A stretch of DNA of 64,000 nucleotides from Acidobacteriota bacterium (GTDB lineage Bacteria; Acidobacteriota; Terriglobia; Terriglobales; Acidobacteriaceae), in the NCBI GenBank assembly GCA_018268855.1, contig JAFDVR010000001.1, positions 18,652-82,651 of the forward strand, given 5' to 3'. The stretch's first letter is position 1, and each line of letters starts with the position of its first letter. The notes below the pieces were generated by a model. That model did no database searches. It was given only the letters and a program-made list of their open reading frames with translations, and had not been told where the DNA came from. Shown piece by piece: positions 17,648 to 27,332 of this stretch. A program made the position numbers and the translations under genes.

Positions 17648-19192
17648 ATGGCAGCGCCCACGCAGGACCCTCAGAGTGGTGCCCCCAGCATCGATCCAAC
17701 GCACGAACTCCCGGCACACGCTACTCCAGATGCTCCGGCGGAGAAAAAGCGTGGCCCATGGCGGCTGATCATGGTTGGCCTCCTCGTTGCATTGGCCGTT
17801 GCTTTCGTGGTTTGGAGAATCAGCACCAACAAGCCCGAGAAGAAGCTGTCTGGCCGCACAAGTCTGGGTGACCGGCCGGTGCCTGTGGCCGTGGAGAAAG
17901 CCTCGTACACGCAGGTGCCGATTTACCTGACGGCGCTGGGAACGGTCACCGCCTACAACACGGTTACGCTTAAGAGCCGTGTGGACGGCCAGATTATTGC
18001 GGTCAACTTCCGTGAAGGACAACATGTTCGTCCAGGACAGTCCCTCATAAAAATTGACCCCCGTCCTTATCAAGCCGCGCTGGATCAGGCCCGAGGTAAT
18101 CTTGCGCGGGATGAGGCGAATGCTCGACTGGCAAGCACGCAAGCCAATCGCTACTCTGCCCTCTATCAGGCTGGTGTGGTCTCCCGGGAACAGGAACAGA
18201 CGCAACAGTCCACCGCCGGACAGGCATCCGGAACGCTGGAGGCTGACCGGGCCGCCATCAAAGCCGCGCAGGTCAATCTTGCCTATACGAACATCACCTC
18301 TCCTATCAGTGGAATCGTCGGTCTGCGCCAGGTGGATATCGGCAACATCGTCTCGGCGAATTCAAGCAATGGCCTTGTCGTGATTACACAGGTGCAGCCC
18401 ATTTCTGTGATCTTTACGCTCCCCGAAGATCAGTTGCCTCAGGTATTCAGCCATATGAAGCGTGGTGGCAAGCTGGCGGTGGAGGCATGGGACCGCACGA
18501 ATACGCAGAAGATTGCGACGGGAGCACTGTTGACTGTCGATAACCAGATCGATCCTGCAACCGGCACCGCCAAGCTCAAGGCCGTCTTCGACAATAAGGA
18601 TGAGGCGCTCTATCCAAACCAGTTTGTAAATGTGCGGTTGATTCTTGAGACACGCAACCACGCGCTCACCATTCCTGCAACAGCCTTGCAGACATCCAAC
18701 GCCGGCGCGAGCTTTGTCTATGTTGTGGATATGTCGAAACCTGCTCCTGAAACACCTCCCAGCGGAGGAGGTCAGGGAAATGGCAGCCAAAATCGTTCGA
18801 CGGCCGGCCGGTCAACGGATAAAGGCAATGCCGGATCGGGCAAAGGAGGCGGTCATCGCCAAGTCTCCTATCTGGCCCACGCAAAGCCTGTGACAGTCGA
18901 TCTGACACAAGGCTCTACGGTGATTCTTGCGGCAGGATTGACGCCGGGTGAGGTGGTCGTGGTGGACGGCCAGGAGAAGCTGAAAGATGGCTCCAAGGTG
19001 ACGCTGCGCGGAAGCACTGGCGGACCGGCAGGCATCAGCCAATCCGGGGATGCCGCAGGACGCAAATATGCAGGTGGTCCTGAAGGTGGTGCGACTCCAC
19101 AGAGCCCCGGCGGCACACCCAAATCACAGGAGCAGCACAGTAACGGTGCAGAGCGGCCGCACCGCAATGGAAATGGAGCGGCCCGGCCATGA
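17648..19192 (+). CDS. RND efflux membrane fusion protein, MdtA-like
   Basis: Periplasmic adaptor, 514 residues against about 415 for MdtA. A short cytoplasmic N-terminus and one anchor helix (about 38-58, WRLIMVGLLVALAVAFVVW) are followed by a lipoyl/hairpin region (SRVDGQIIAVNFREGQHVRPGQ, LAYTNITSPISGIVG) and beta-barrel domains (FTLPEDQLPQV). Two Gly/Ser/Asn/Lys-rich low-complexity stretches are unusual: one inside the membrane-proximal region (about residues 365-400) and one at the C-terminal tail (about 455-514). The stop overlaps the start of the first RND pump gene (ATGA). An AAGGA sits rather far (about 15 bases) from the ATG. No outer-membrane factor gene lies in the window. Confidence 0.93.
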   Translation: MAAPTQDPQSGAPSIDPTHELPAHATPDAPAEKKRGPWRLIMVGLLVALAVAFVVWRISTNKPEKKLSGRTSLGDRPVPVAVEKASYTQVPIYLTALGTVTAYNTVTLKSRVDGQIIAVNFREGQHVRPGQSLIKIDPRPYQAALDQARGNLARDEANARLASTQANRYSALYQAGVVSREQEQTQQSTAGQASGTLEADRAAIKAAQVNLAYTNITSPISGIVGLRQVDIGNIVSANSSNGLVVITQVQPISVIFTLPEDQLPQVFSHMKRGGKLAVEAWDRTNTQKIATGALLTVDNQIDPATGTAKLKAVFDNKDEALYPNQFVNVRLILETRNHALTIPATALQTSNAGASFVYVVDMSKPAPETPPSGGGQGNGSQNRSTAGRSTDKGNAGSGKGGGHRQVSYLAHAKPVTVDLTQGSTVILAAGLTPGEVVVVDGQEKLKDGSKVTLRGSTGGPAGISQSGDAAGRKYAGGPEGGATPQSPGGTPKSQEQHSNGAERPHRNGNGAARP

Positions 19193-22100
19193 GTCCTTCC
19201 CGGCCATTTATTCTTCGCCCGGTCGCCACCTCGCTGTTGATGGTGGCGATTCTGCTTGCCGGTGGCGTCGCTTACTTCCAATTGCCGGTCTCTGCGCTGC
19301 CGCAGGTGGACTATCCCACCATCCAGGTGCAGACCTTCTATCCCGGCGCGAGCCCGGAAGTGATGTCCTCTGCCGTCACGGCCCCACTTGAGCGTAACTT
19401 CGGGCAGATCCCAGGCCTAACGCAGATGACCTCCACCTCGTCTGGCGGCGGATCGATCATCACGCTACAGTTCTCGCTGGAAGAGTCGATCGACGTGGCC
19501 CAGCAGGATGTGCAGGCCGCGATTAACGCATCGGACTCCTACCTGCCGAAGGACCTGCCGAATCCTCCCATCTATTCGAAGGTGAACCCGGCAGATGCGC
19601 CCATTCTCACGCTCTCGCTCACCAGCGACACGCTGCCGCTGACCGAAGTGGAGGACAAGGCCGACACTATCCTCGCGCAAAAGATTTCGCAGCTTTCGGG
19701 AGTGGGTCTGGTGTCGATTGCCGGTGGGCAGAAGCCTGCTGTTCGTATCCAGGCCAATCCGGCCGCACTGGCCAACTACAACATGTCGCTGGAGGATGTT
19801 CGCACAGCGCTCGCCTCCGCAAATGTGGATCAGGCCAAAGGCTCGATCAATGGCACGCACCAGTCGTTCACCATCGGCGCCAACGATCAACTTCTTTCTG
19901 CGAGCGATTACAGCAATGTGATCGTCGCGTATCGCAACGGCAACCCGGTACGTCTATCGGATATTGCGAACTCTGTCGACGCAGCCGAAAACAGCTTCCA
20001 GGCTGCATGGATGGGCCGGCATGAGGAGAATGGCCAGCCTGAACTCCATCCAGCAGTCATCGTCAACATTCAGCGCCAGCCCGGTGCAAACATCATTGGC
20101 GTGGTAGACAGCATCAAGGAACTGCTACCGCGTTTGCAAGCCACGCTGCCTGCCTCAGTCAAGCTGGAGGTGCTCACCGATCGTACGAATACCATTCGAG
20201 CCTCCGTCAAAGACGTTCAGTTCGAACTGATGCTGACCATCGTGCTGGTGGTCGCGGTGATCTTTCTCTTTTTGCGTTCGTTGCGGGCTACTATCATTCC
20301 CGCTGTTGCAGTGCCACTCTCCATCGTTGGCACCTTCGGCGTGATGTATCTGCTGGGCTACTCACTCAACAATCTTTCTCTGATGGCACTCACCATCTCC
20401 ACCGGCTTCGTTGTAGATGACGCCATCGTGATGGTGGAGAATATCGACCGCTATCTGGAGATGGGCGACTCGCCTCTGGACGCTGCTCTCAAAGGTTCCG
20501 AGCAGATCGGTTTCACTATTCTTTCTTTAACCGTGTCGCTCATTGCAGTGCTCATTCCGCTGCTTTTCATGGGGGACATTGTCGGACGGCTCTTCCGCGA
20601 GTTTGCCGTTACGCTGGCGGTAACTATTCTCGTGTCCGCCGTCGTCTCATTGACGCTGACGCCGATGATGGCCAGCAAGCTGCTGAAGCATACGCCCGAA
20701 CATGCAAAGAGCAGGTTCTACAAAAAGTCGGAAGAATGGTTCAACTACGTCATCGATAAGTATGCCGTTGGTGTGCGCTGGGTACTTCGCCATCAGGTCA
20801 TAACGCTGCTAGTGACGCTCGCGACGTTCCTTCTCACATTCATCCTTTACATCGTGGTACCAAAGGGATTTTTCCCAGTGCAGGATACAGGTGTGCTGCT
20901 GGCTATCACCGATGCGCCACAGTCCATCTCCTTTGACGCCATGAGCCAGAAACAGCAGATGCTGGCAGAGGAAATCCTGAAAGACCCTGATGTGGAGAGT
21001 GTCTCATCGTTCATCGGGATTGACACGACCAACACCACACTGAATTCGGGCCGTATCCAGATCAATCTTCGGGATCGTGAAGAGCGCAATACCTCCGCCA
21101 GCGATATCATTCGCCGTCTCCAGCGTCACTTGCAGCGCGTAGAAGGTATTACCGCTTATCTGCAGCCCTTGCAGGACCTCACTGTAGAAAACCGCACCGC
21201 TCGCACGCAGTATCAGTATTCCCTGCAGGACGCGAACACGGATGAACTTGCCGAGTGGACGGACCGCTTCCTTGAGAAGTTCAAGACATTGGAGCCACTA
21301 ACGGACGTGGCGAGCGACCAGCAGATCGAAGGCCTTGAAGCCCATCTCGTCATCGATCGCGACACCGCATCGCGCCTTGGCATCACGCCTCAGAACATTG
21401 ACGACACCTTGTATGACGCCTTCGGGCAGCGGCAGGTCTCCACCATGTTCACGCAGCAAAATCAATACCACGTCATTCTGGAAGCACAACCGCACTTCCA
21501 GGTGAGTCCTGCTTCGTTAAATCAGATTTATGTGAAGAGTTCCAACGGAACACAGGTGCCGCTGATGTCGTTCACACATCTGGAAGAGAAGAAAGCCTCT
21601 CTGGTAATCTCACATGATGGCCAGTTCCCTTCTGTAAATCTCTCGTTCAATCTCAAGCCCGGTTATTCCATAGGTGATGCAACCGAGGCGGTACATGAGG
21701 CGGAGAAAGAGCTGAAGCCACCGCTTTCTCTCAAAACTGGATTCCAGGGAACCGCGGCATCGTTTGAAGCCTCACTCTCAAACGAACCGATCCTTATTCT
21801 GGCCGCGCTGATCACGGTCTACATTGTGCTGGGCGTGTTGTATGAGAGCTACATTCACCCGATCACAATTCTTTCTACGCTGCCTTCGGCCGGCGTAGGT
21901 GCGATTCTCGCGTTGCAGATTACACGTACCGACCTTTCCGTAATTGCGCTGATAGGCATCATCCTTTTGATCGGCATTGTGAAGAAGAACGCCATCATGA
22001 TGATCGACTTTGCGCTGGAGGCTGAACGCGAACAGGGCAAATCACCGGAAGAAGCCATTTATCAGGCCTGCCTGCTGCGTTTCCGTCCCATCATGATGAC

Positions 22101-22353
22101 GACGATGGCTGCCCTGCTTGGTGGCGTTCCACTAGCCTTCGGAACTGGCACGGGAAGCGAGTTGCGGCGGCCGCTCGGTATCACCATCATCGGCGGCCTC
22201 ATCGTTTCACAAGTGCTCACGCTCTACACCACGCCGGTCGTCTACCTGTTCTTCGACCGTATCGGACGTAAGTATTTCGGCACCGCCGAAGCGGACAAGG
22301 CACTCCACGAGCACCTGCATGAAGAAGATACAAATGTTGTTCCTGCCCACTGA
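19189..22353 (+). CDS. RND multidrug exporter subunit, MdtB-like
   Basis: Inner-membrane proton-driven efflux pump, 1054 residues, usual length. The N-terminus is closely MdtB-like (FILRPVATSLLMVAILLAGG, VSALPQVDYPTIQV, GASPEVMSSAVTAPLERNFG). Twelve membrane segments with two large periplasmic loops are predicted. The proton-relay residues are intact: the Asp pair in TM4 (GFVVDDAIVMVENI) and Lys in TM10 (GIVKKNAIMMIDFALEAE). It overlaps the adaptor gene by four bases and is followed after 9 bases by a second pump gene, the layout of heteromeric MdtBC pumps. Confidence 0.95.
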   Translation: MSPSRPFILRPVATSLLMVAILLAGGVAYFQLPVSALPQVDYPTIQVQTFYPGASPEVMSSAVTAPLERNFGQIPGLTQMTSTSSGGGSIITLQFSLEESIDVAQQDVQAAINASDSYLPKDLPNPPIYSKVNPADAPILTLSLTSDTLPLTEVEDKADTILAQKISQLSGVGLVSIAGGQKPAVRIQANPAALANYNMSLEDVRTALASANVDQAKGSINGTHQSFTIGANDQLLSASDYSNVIVAYRNGNPVRLSDIANSVDAAENSFQAAWMGRHEENGQPELHPAVIVNIQRQPGANIIGVVDSIKELLPRLQATLPASVKLEVLTDRTNTIRASVKDVQFELMLTIVLVVAVIFLFLRSLRATIIPAVAVPLSIVGTFGVMYLLGYSLNNLSLMALTISTGFVVDDAIVMVENIDRYLEMGDSPLDAALKGSEQIGFTILSLTVSLIAVLIPLLFMGDIVGRLFREFAVTLAVTILVSAVVSLTLTPMMASKLLKHTPEHAKSRFYKKSEEWFNYVIDKYAVGVRWVLRHQVITLLVTLATFLLTFILYIVVPKGFFPVQDTGVLLAITDAPQSISFDAMSQKQQMLAEEILKDPDVESVSSFIGIDTTNTTLNSGRIQINLRDREERNTSASDIIRRLQRHLQRVEGITAYLQPLQDLTVENRTARTQYQYSLQDANTDELAEWTDRFLEKFKTLEPLTDVASDQQIEGLEAHLVIDRDTASRLGITPQNIDDTLYDAFGQRQVSTMFTQQNQYHVILEAQPHFQVSPASLNQIYVKSSNGTQVPLMSFTHLEEKKASLVISHDGQFPSVNLSFNLKPGYSIGDATEAVHEAEKELKPPLSLKTGFQGTAASFEASLSNEPILILAALITVYIVLGVLYESYIHPITILSTLPSAGVGAILALQITRTDLSVIALIGIILLIGIVKKNAIMMIDFALEAEREQGKSPEEAIYQACLLRFRPIMMTTMAALLGGVPLAFGTGTGSELRRPLGITIIGGLIVSQVLTLYTTPVVYLFFDRIGRKYFGTAEADKALHEHLHEEDTNVVPAH

Positions 22354-22362
22354 GGTCGACCT

Positions 22363-25300
22363 TTGACGGAAGAGTTCCAACCCGGCGATCGCACTCCCTC
22401 TGAACATGCTTCGGAACGCGACCGTGCGCGCCAACAGCATGGAGGCGACTTTGCCGGAGAACATGCGCCGCATGAACCTGCCAGGCCGAGACGCCGCGGG
22501 CCAACACGCGAAGGCGTACATTTCTCCCGTCCGTTTATCCGCCGTCCGGTCGCCACGTTCCTGCTCTCTGCCGCCATCATCATGGCGGGATCCATGGCGT
22601 ATAAACTGCTGCCCGTCTCCTCGTTGCCTGCGGTAGAGTTTCCTACCATTTCTGTCGGTGCATCCATGCCGGGCGCCGATCCGGAGACAATGGCATCTTC
22701 CGTCGCTACGCCGCTTGAGCGGCAGTTCTCACGCATTGCCGGTGTGAATGAGATGACGAGTTCCTCAGGCGATGGTTCCACCTCGATAACCCTGCAATTC
22801 GATCTCTCGCGCGACATCGATGGCGCAGCCCGCGACGTGCAGGCAGCCATCAACGCTGCCCGCTCACAACTTCCCGCCAATATGCCCAGCAATCCGAGAT
22901 ACCGGAAGATCAATCCGTCGGATTCACCGATCATGATTCTTTCGTTAACGTCGGACACACTCACCGTACCGCAGCTCTATGATGCCGCCGATTCTGTGCT
23001 GGCACAGAAGCTCGCGACCGTGGAAGGCGTGGGGCAGACCTTCGTTGGCGGATCGTCCAAGCCCGCTGTTCGGATCGAAGCCAATCCAGTGCAGCTTGCG
23101 CACTACGGCATCGGTCTGGAGGCGCTGCGCGCCGCGATTGCAACCATCAATGTCAACCAGCCGAAAGGCTATCTCAACGGACCGGAGAGGCGTTGGTCCA
23201 TTACAACGACGGACCAGCTATTCGGCGCAGATGCCTATCGCCCATTAGTCATTGCCACCAGCCGCGGACCTGTTTCCAACGCTTCAGCTTCCAATGGCCT
23301 GCAATCAAATGTCGGCTCGGCTACCAGCAACAGTTCTCTTTACACGGCCAGCCGTATCGCTGGAGCTACCACGGCTACAGCGACCGGCCCTGGATCGACC
23401 TCTTCCTCTCCATCAAGCTCCACTACCTCAGGCGCAACCACGAACGGGTCAGCAACCAGCGCGGCGACACCTGTTGTTGGGACCAATAACGCCACGCGCG
23501 CCGCGCCGCAATCTGCCCAGATCAATAACTACGGCTCCAATGTGGACACCCCGGCATCTCCCGGTTACGGGATCGTGCGTATCGGCGACGTGGCTGATGT
23601 CAGCGATGGGATTGAGAACCTCTACACCGGTGGCTCGGTGAATGGGCAGCCATCCATCCAGATCATCGTCTTCAAGACGCCCGAAGCCAACGTCATTGAG
23701 ACGGTGAACCGCATTGAAGCATTGATGCCGCAGTTGCAGGCATCCATTCCTCCGTCGATTCACCTGCGCACTACGCTGGACCGCACGGCCACTATCCGCG
23801 CTTCCGTGTCGGACATCACGCACACGATGCTCATCACCGTCATTCTGGTGATCCTCGTCGTCTTCTTCTTTCTGCGTGAGGTTCGCTCCACACTTATTCC
23901 GTCCGTATCGCTGCCGCTGTCACTGCTCGGCACCTTCGGTGTGATGTACCTGCTCGGCTATTCGCTGGACAATCTGTCCCTGATGGCCCTCACCATCTCC
24001 ACCGGCTTCGTTGTGGATGATGCCATCGTTGTGATCGAAAATATCTCGCGGCACCTCGAAGATGGCCTCAGTCCGTATGAAGCAGCGATGGTCGGCTCTA
24101 AAGAGATCGGCTTCACTGTTGTCTCCATGAGCACGTCGCTCATCGCGGTCTTTATCCCAATTCTGCTGATGGGCGGTATCGTCGGCCGGCTCTTCCGCGA
24201 GTTTGCCGTTACCCTTTCCGTCGCCATCATGATGTCTCTGCTGGTCTCGCTCACCACTACGCCAATGCTTTCGGCCAAGTTCCTTGAGCCCCATGGAAAG
24301 CGAAAGCATGGCCGCATCTATAAATGGAGCGAACGGTTTTTTGAATGGATGCTGTCAGAGTACGAGCGTGGCCTCAAATGGGTATTGCGCCGCTGGGTAT
24401 TTATGCTGGTGGTCACGCTTGTCACCATTGGCCTGAACATCTACCTGCTCGTACTTGTTCCTAAAGGCTTCTTCCCCGATCAGGACACAGGACGTCTTAT
24501 CGGCAGTATTCAGGGCCAGCAGGATATCTCTTTCTCTGCGATGAAAGAGAAGGCGTATGTCCTCTCCGACATCGTGCAAAAGGACCCCGCTGTAGATAAC
24601 ACCATGATGTTTCTTGGCGGCGGAGGTCCGGGCGGAAGCTCATCGAACTCCGCGCGCATGTACATCATGCTCAAGCCGCTCGATCAGCGCCCAGGACGTG
24701 TCAGTGCAAACGATGTGATTGCACGCCTACGTCCCAGGATGATGAGCCTGCCAGGAGTTCAAGCGTATCTCGTCACCTCGCAGGAGTTGCGTATCGGCGG
24801 CCGCTCTTCCGCTGCGGCATATCAATACACCATGATGGACGACTCCATTTCGGAGTTGAACGAATGGGTGCCAAAGATGATCTCCGCCATGTCCAAGATG
24901 CCGGAGTTGCGAGACGTCAATACCGACCGCCAGGAGCGTGGTCTGCGCACACAACTTGTCATTGATCGTGACCGCGCATCTCGCCTGGGCATCAGCGCGC
25001 TTGCCATTGATAACACGCTTTCCGATGCGTTTGGCCAGCGACAGGTCTCCACCACTTACCGTACGCTCAACCAGTACCACGTCATCATGGAAGTTGCGCC
25101 GCAATTCCAGAAAGATCCCGACGCGCTAAAGAACATCTACATCAAAAACTCCGCAGGCACCCAGGTGCCGCTCACCACGATTGCGCATTTTGAGGAACGG
25201 CGCGTTCCACTCTCTGTCGCGCATCAGGGCCTCTCGCCGGCCACGACCATCTCCTTCAATCTTGCGCCCGGTGTTGCGTTATCCCAAGCCTCTGAAGCCA

Positions 25301-25944
25301 TTGAACACAAGCGCAATGAGATCGGCATGCCTGCCAGTGTGAACGGCATCTTTGCCGGAACCGCCGCGGCCTTTCAGGATTCGCTCAAATCCGAGAAGTA
25401 CCTCATCATCCTGGCGCTACTTGCGGTCTACATTGTGCTCGGCATGTTGTATGAGAGCTTCATTCATCCGCTCACGATTTTGTCGACACTTCCTTCCGCA
25501 GGTGTGGGGGCGATCCTCGCGCTGCTGATCTTCCATGTCGAGTTGTCCGTCATTGCCATGATCGGCATTTTGCTGCTGATCGGCATCGTGAAGAAGAATG
25601 CCATTATGATGGTGGACTTTGCGCTGGTGGCAGAACGCGAACACGGTAAGGCGCCCAAGGATGCGATCTATGAAGCCTGCATGCTTCGTTTCCGTCCGAT
25701 CATGATGACCACGATGGCAGCACTCTTCGGCAGCATGCCCCTGGCCTTCGGACACGGCGTCGGTTCAGAACTGCGTCAACCGCTCGGCATCACCATCGTA
25801 GGCGGATTAATCGTTTCACAGTGTCTTACGCTCTTTACTACGCCGGCAGTTTATCTGTTCTTCGATACGGTCTTCCGCGCGCCCAAACGGAAGCGGCTTA
25901 CGGAAGCCGCCGCGCAGACTTACGTTCCCGTCGCTGGTGACTAA
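22363..25944 (+). CDS. RND multidrug exporter subunit, MdtC-like, with large insertion
   Basis: Second pump subunit, 1193 residues, roughly 150 longer than MdtC. The start is TTG, supported by GAGG five to nine bases upstream. Extra sequence sits in two places. One is a hydrophilic charged N-terminal extension of about 50 residues before FSRPFIRRPVATFLL. The other is an insertion of about 100 residues (about 300-400), rich in Ser, Thr, Ala, Gly and Asn, between YRPLVIA and GYGIVRIGDVADV in the first periplasmic loop. Relay residues are present (GFVVDDAIVVIENI, GIVKKNAIMMVDFAL). The gene ends four bases from the convergent regulator gene. With MdtA- and MdtB-like genes it forms one operon. Confidence 0.94.
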   Translation: MTEEFQPGDRTPSEHASERDRARQQHGGDFAGEHAPHEPARPRRRGPTREGVHFSRPFIRRPVATFLLSAAIIMAGSMAYKLLPVSSLPAVEFPTISVGASMPGADPETMASSVATPLERQFSRIAGVNEMTSSSGDGSTSITLQFDLSRDIDGAARDVQAAINAARSQLPANMPSNPRYRKINPSDSPIMILSLTSDTLTVPQLYDAADSVLAQKLATVEGVGQTFVGGSSKPAVRIEANPVQLAHYGIGLEALRAAIATINVNQPKGYLNGPERRWSITTTDQLFGADAYRPLVIATSRGPVSNASASNGLQSNVGSATSNSSLYTASRIAGATTATATGPGSTSSSPSSSTTSGATTNGSATSAATPVVGTNNATRAAPQSAQINNYGSNVDTPASPGYGIVRIGDVADVSDGIENLYTGGSVNGQPSIQIIVFKTPEANVIETVNRIEALMPQLQASIPPSIHLRTTLDRTATIRASVSDITHTMLITVILVILVVFFFLREVRSTLIPSVSLPLSLLGTFGVMYLLGYSLDNLSLMALTISTGFVVDDAIVVIENISRHLEDGLSPYEAAMVGSKEIGFTVVSMSTSLIAVFIPILLMGGIVGRLFREFAVTLSVAIMMSLLVSLTTTPMLSAKFLEPHGKRKHGRIYKWSERFFEWMLSEYERGLKWVLRRWVFMLVVTLVTIGLNIYLLVLVPKGFFPDQDTGRLIGSIQGQQDISFSAMKEKAYVLSDIVQKDPAVDNTMMFLGGGGPGGSSSNSARMYIMLKPLDQRPGRVSANDVIARLRPRMMSLPGVQAYLVTSQELRIGGRSSAAAYQYTMMDDSISELNEWVPKMISAMSKMPELRDVNTDRQERGLRTQLVIDRDRASRLGISALAIDNTLSDAFGQRQVSTTYRTLNQYHVIMEVAPQFQKDPDALKNIYIKNSAGTQVPLTTIAHFEERRVPLSVAHQGLSPATTISFNLAPGVALSQASEAIEHKRNEIGMPASVNGIFAGTAAAFQDSLKSEKYLIILALLAVYIVLGMLYESFIHPLTILSTLPSAGVGAILALLIFHVELSVIAMIGILLLIGIVKKNAIMMVDFALVAEREHGKAPKDAIYEACMLRFRPIMMTTMAALFGSMPLAFGHGVGSELRQPLGITIVGGLIVSQCLTLFTTPAVYLFFDTVFRAPKRKRLTEAAAQTYVPVAGD

Positions 25945-25947
25945 TCA

Positions 25948-26673
25948 TTAGCGATAGATGCGCTGGTAATACGCATCGATGATCGGATAACACTCGCATG
26001 CTTGTTTGCGCAGGCCTGCTTCATTGACGATTCGAACGTGGCCGCGGTGTCCTTCGATCAATCCGCGCTCCTGCAACTGCCCCATCGCGGTCCCCACCGA
26101 TGTTCGCCGTGAACCCAGCATCTCCGCGAGAAACTCCTGTGTAAGAGGAAGGTTATCGATACCGACGCGGTCCTTGACCATTAAGAGCCATCTGGCCAGA
26201 CGCTGCTCTACCGAATGTTTGCGATTACACGCAATTAACTGATGTCCCACCAGGACCTGGTGCTGCGCATATTGAAGAACGGCGTTGCGAAGCTCCGTAT
26301 CGGCCTCAAACTCTCGCCGCAGATCAAGCATCGGCATGCGCAGAGCGGTCCCTTCAATCTGCATAAACGCGTGTGCCTGCACAGCTTGCGGTCCAAGCAA
26401 TTGGAGCCATCCGGTAAACCCTTCGACTCCATTGACAGAGATTTCCATGTCTGCGCCGTCCGCCAGCGTCAGCACTACCGAGGTCAGCCCAGAAGTGATG
26501 AAGTAAGCGTAACGAGGAGCTTCTGCTGTCTTAAAAAGCTCTGTGCGGCGCGGCAGCCCCACTGGCTCCATAAGCTTGCGGAGACGCTGTTTATTTGCCT
26601 CCGGAAGAGACTCAAGTAGGAGGTTGACACCGCTGTGGACCCGACGCTGCATTCTTCCAATCATCTCCCGCAT
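25948..26673 (-). CDS. Crp/Fnr-family transcriptional regulator
   Basis: About 241 residues from the ATG at 26673; the frame stays open to a TTG at 26730 and other ATGs (26664, 26652) are possible, none with a strong ribosome site. The N-terminal cyclic-nucleotide-binding-like beta-roll (RRTELFKTAEAPRYAYFITSG) lacks a clear cAMP-binding RxS signature. The C-terminal winged helix reads LPLTQEFLAEMLGSRRTSVG, the recognition-helix region of the FNR/CRP family. No Cys cluster for an Fe-S centre was seen at the N-terminus. This type is very common in acidobacteria. The gene is convergent with the RND operon and divergent from a receiver-like gene; a palindrome lies in the shared upstream region. 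Confidence 0.88.
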   Translation of the reverse strand: MREMIGRMQRRVHSGVNLLLESLPEANKQRLRKLMEPVGLPRRTELFKTAEAPRYAYFITSGLTSVVLTLADGADMEISVNGVEGFTGWLQLLGPQAVQAHAFMQIEGTALRMPMLDLRREFEADTELRNAVLQYAQHQVLVGHQLIACNRKHSVEQRLARWLLMVKDRVGIDNLPLTQEFLAEMLGSRRTSVGTAMGQLQERGLIEGHRGHVRIVNEAGLRKQACECYPIIDAYYQRIYR

Positions 26674-26830
26674 GGGCCTGACGGGAAGAAGTCTTCCTGG
26701 CATGTGCCGACGCGATGGTTTAGGAACCAAGGGATGTGGACAGCATACGGCGCGCTCTCTTGAAAGAAATGTCCAATAGAGGGCAGACCGAACGAAATAG
26801 AGGACTTAGCGTCCAAATAATTGTCTATAT

Positions 26831-26843
26831 TGATTATTAATCA
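26831..26843. promoter_or_regulatory. Palindrome upstream of receiver-like gene (candidate operator)
   Basis: TGATTATTAATCA: perfect 6-bp arms around one central base, in an AT-rich stretch 9-21 bases before the start codon at 26853. It resembles Crp/Fnr half-sites (TTGAT/ATCA) but the spacer is too short for the standard FNR box. It could be bound by the divergent Crp/Fnr-like protein. Confidence 0.35.
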
Positions 26844-26852
26844 GGACATTTT

Positions 26853-27203
26853 ATGAACGGGCCCACTATCCTTTGCCTTGGCAATGACGAATCATTGCTG
26901 CAAACCAGAACCATGGTTTTGCAAACGCGGTTTGTTTGCCATTGCGCCACCATTTTGGAAGCAGCTACGCGCTGGCCCGGGTGTCCCTTTGATGTGCTTG
27001 TGCTTTGCCATACGTTATCGGATAAGGAATTCGATGAGGCGGAACGATATGCCCAGCAACGCACACCACCTGCTCATCTTCTTGTCCTTCAGGCTACGCG
27101 TCCGGTCCATTCCGCCAGGGCAGCACGCGCTGTACGCAATCTGGACGGGCCAGAGCCCCTGCTTCGTGCGATCACCGAACTAATGCGAGCTCCTCAGGCG
27201 TAG
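26853..27203 (+). CDS. Small stand-alone receiver-like protein (pseudo-receiver)
   Basis: 116 residues with the pattern of a CheY-like alpha/beta fold: ILCLGNDESLL at strand 1, FDVLVLCHTLSD at strand 3, HLLVLQA at strand 4. The acceptor Asp position at the end of strand 3 is occupied by Cys or a neighbour (VLVLCH), so it is probably not phosphorylated in the usual way. The ribosome site AGGA is six bases before the ATG. It is divergent from the Crp/Fnr-like gene. Such short receiver-like proteins recur in acidobacteria; the function is unknown. Confidence 0.7.
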   Translation: MNGPTILCLGNDESLLQTRTMVLQTRFVCHCATILEAATRWPGCPFDVLVLCHTLSDKEFDEAERYAQQRTPPAHLLVLQATRPVHSARAARAVRNLDGPEPLLRAITELMRAPQA

Positions 27204-27332
27204 ATTCCCTTTCTGAACATACGGATCGGCCCATAGAGGCCCTGTTTGGTTGCCAACCGCCTAAAACAGAGTCTAATGTTGTATTGATTAACGCTTACAT
27301 TTCCCGTCTTTCCGGATTCAGGAGCCTCCCTC

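Noticed and set aside
25941..25951. CTAATCATTAG palindrome between the RND pump and regulator genes
   Set aside because: It consists of the two back-to-back TAA stop codons of convergent genes; no stem long enough to act as a terminator.
26831..26843. Classical FNR box
   Set aside because: FNR sites need TTGAT and ATCAA four bases apart; here the arms are separated by a single base, so only a general palindrome is reported.
27280..27300. LacI-type site before the first sulfatase (ATTAACGCTTACAT)
   Set aside because: Too few matches to the 17-base operator once aligned on the central CG, and it is 20 kb from the regulon.
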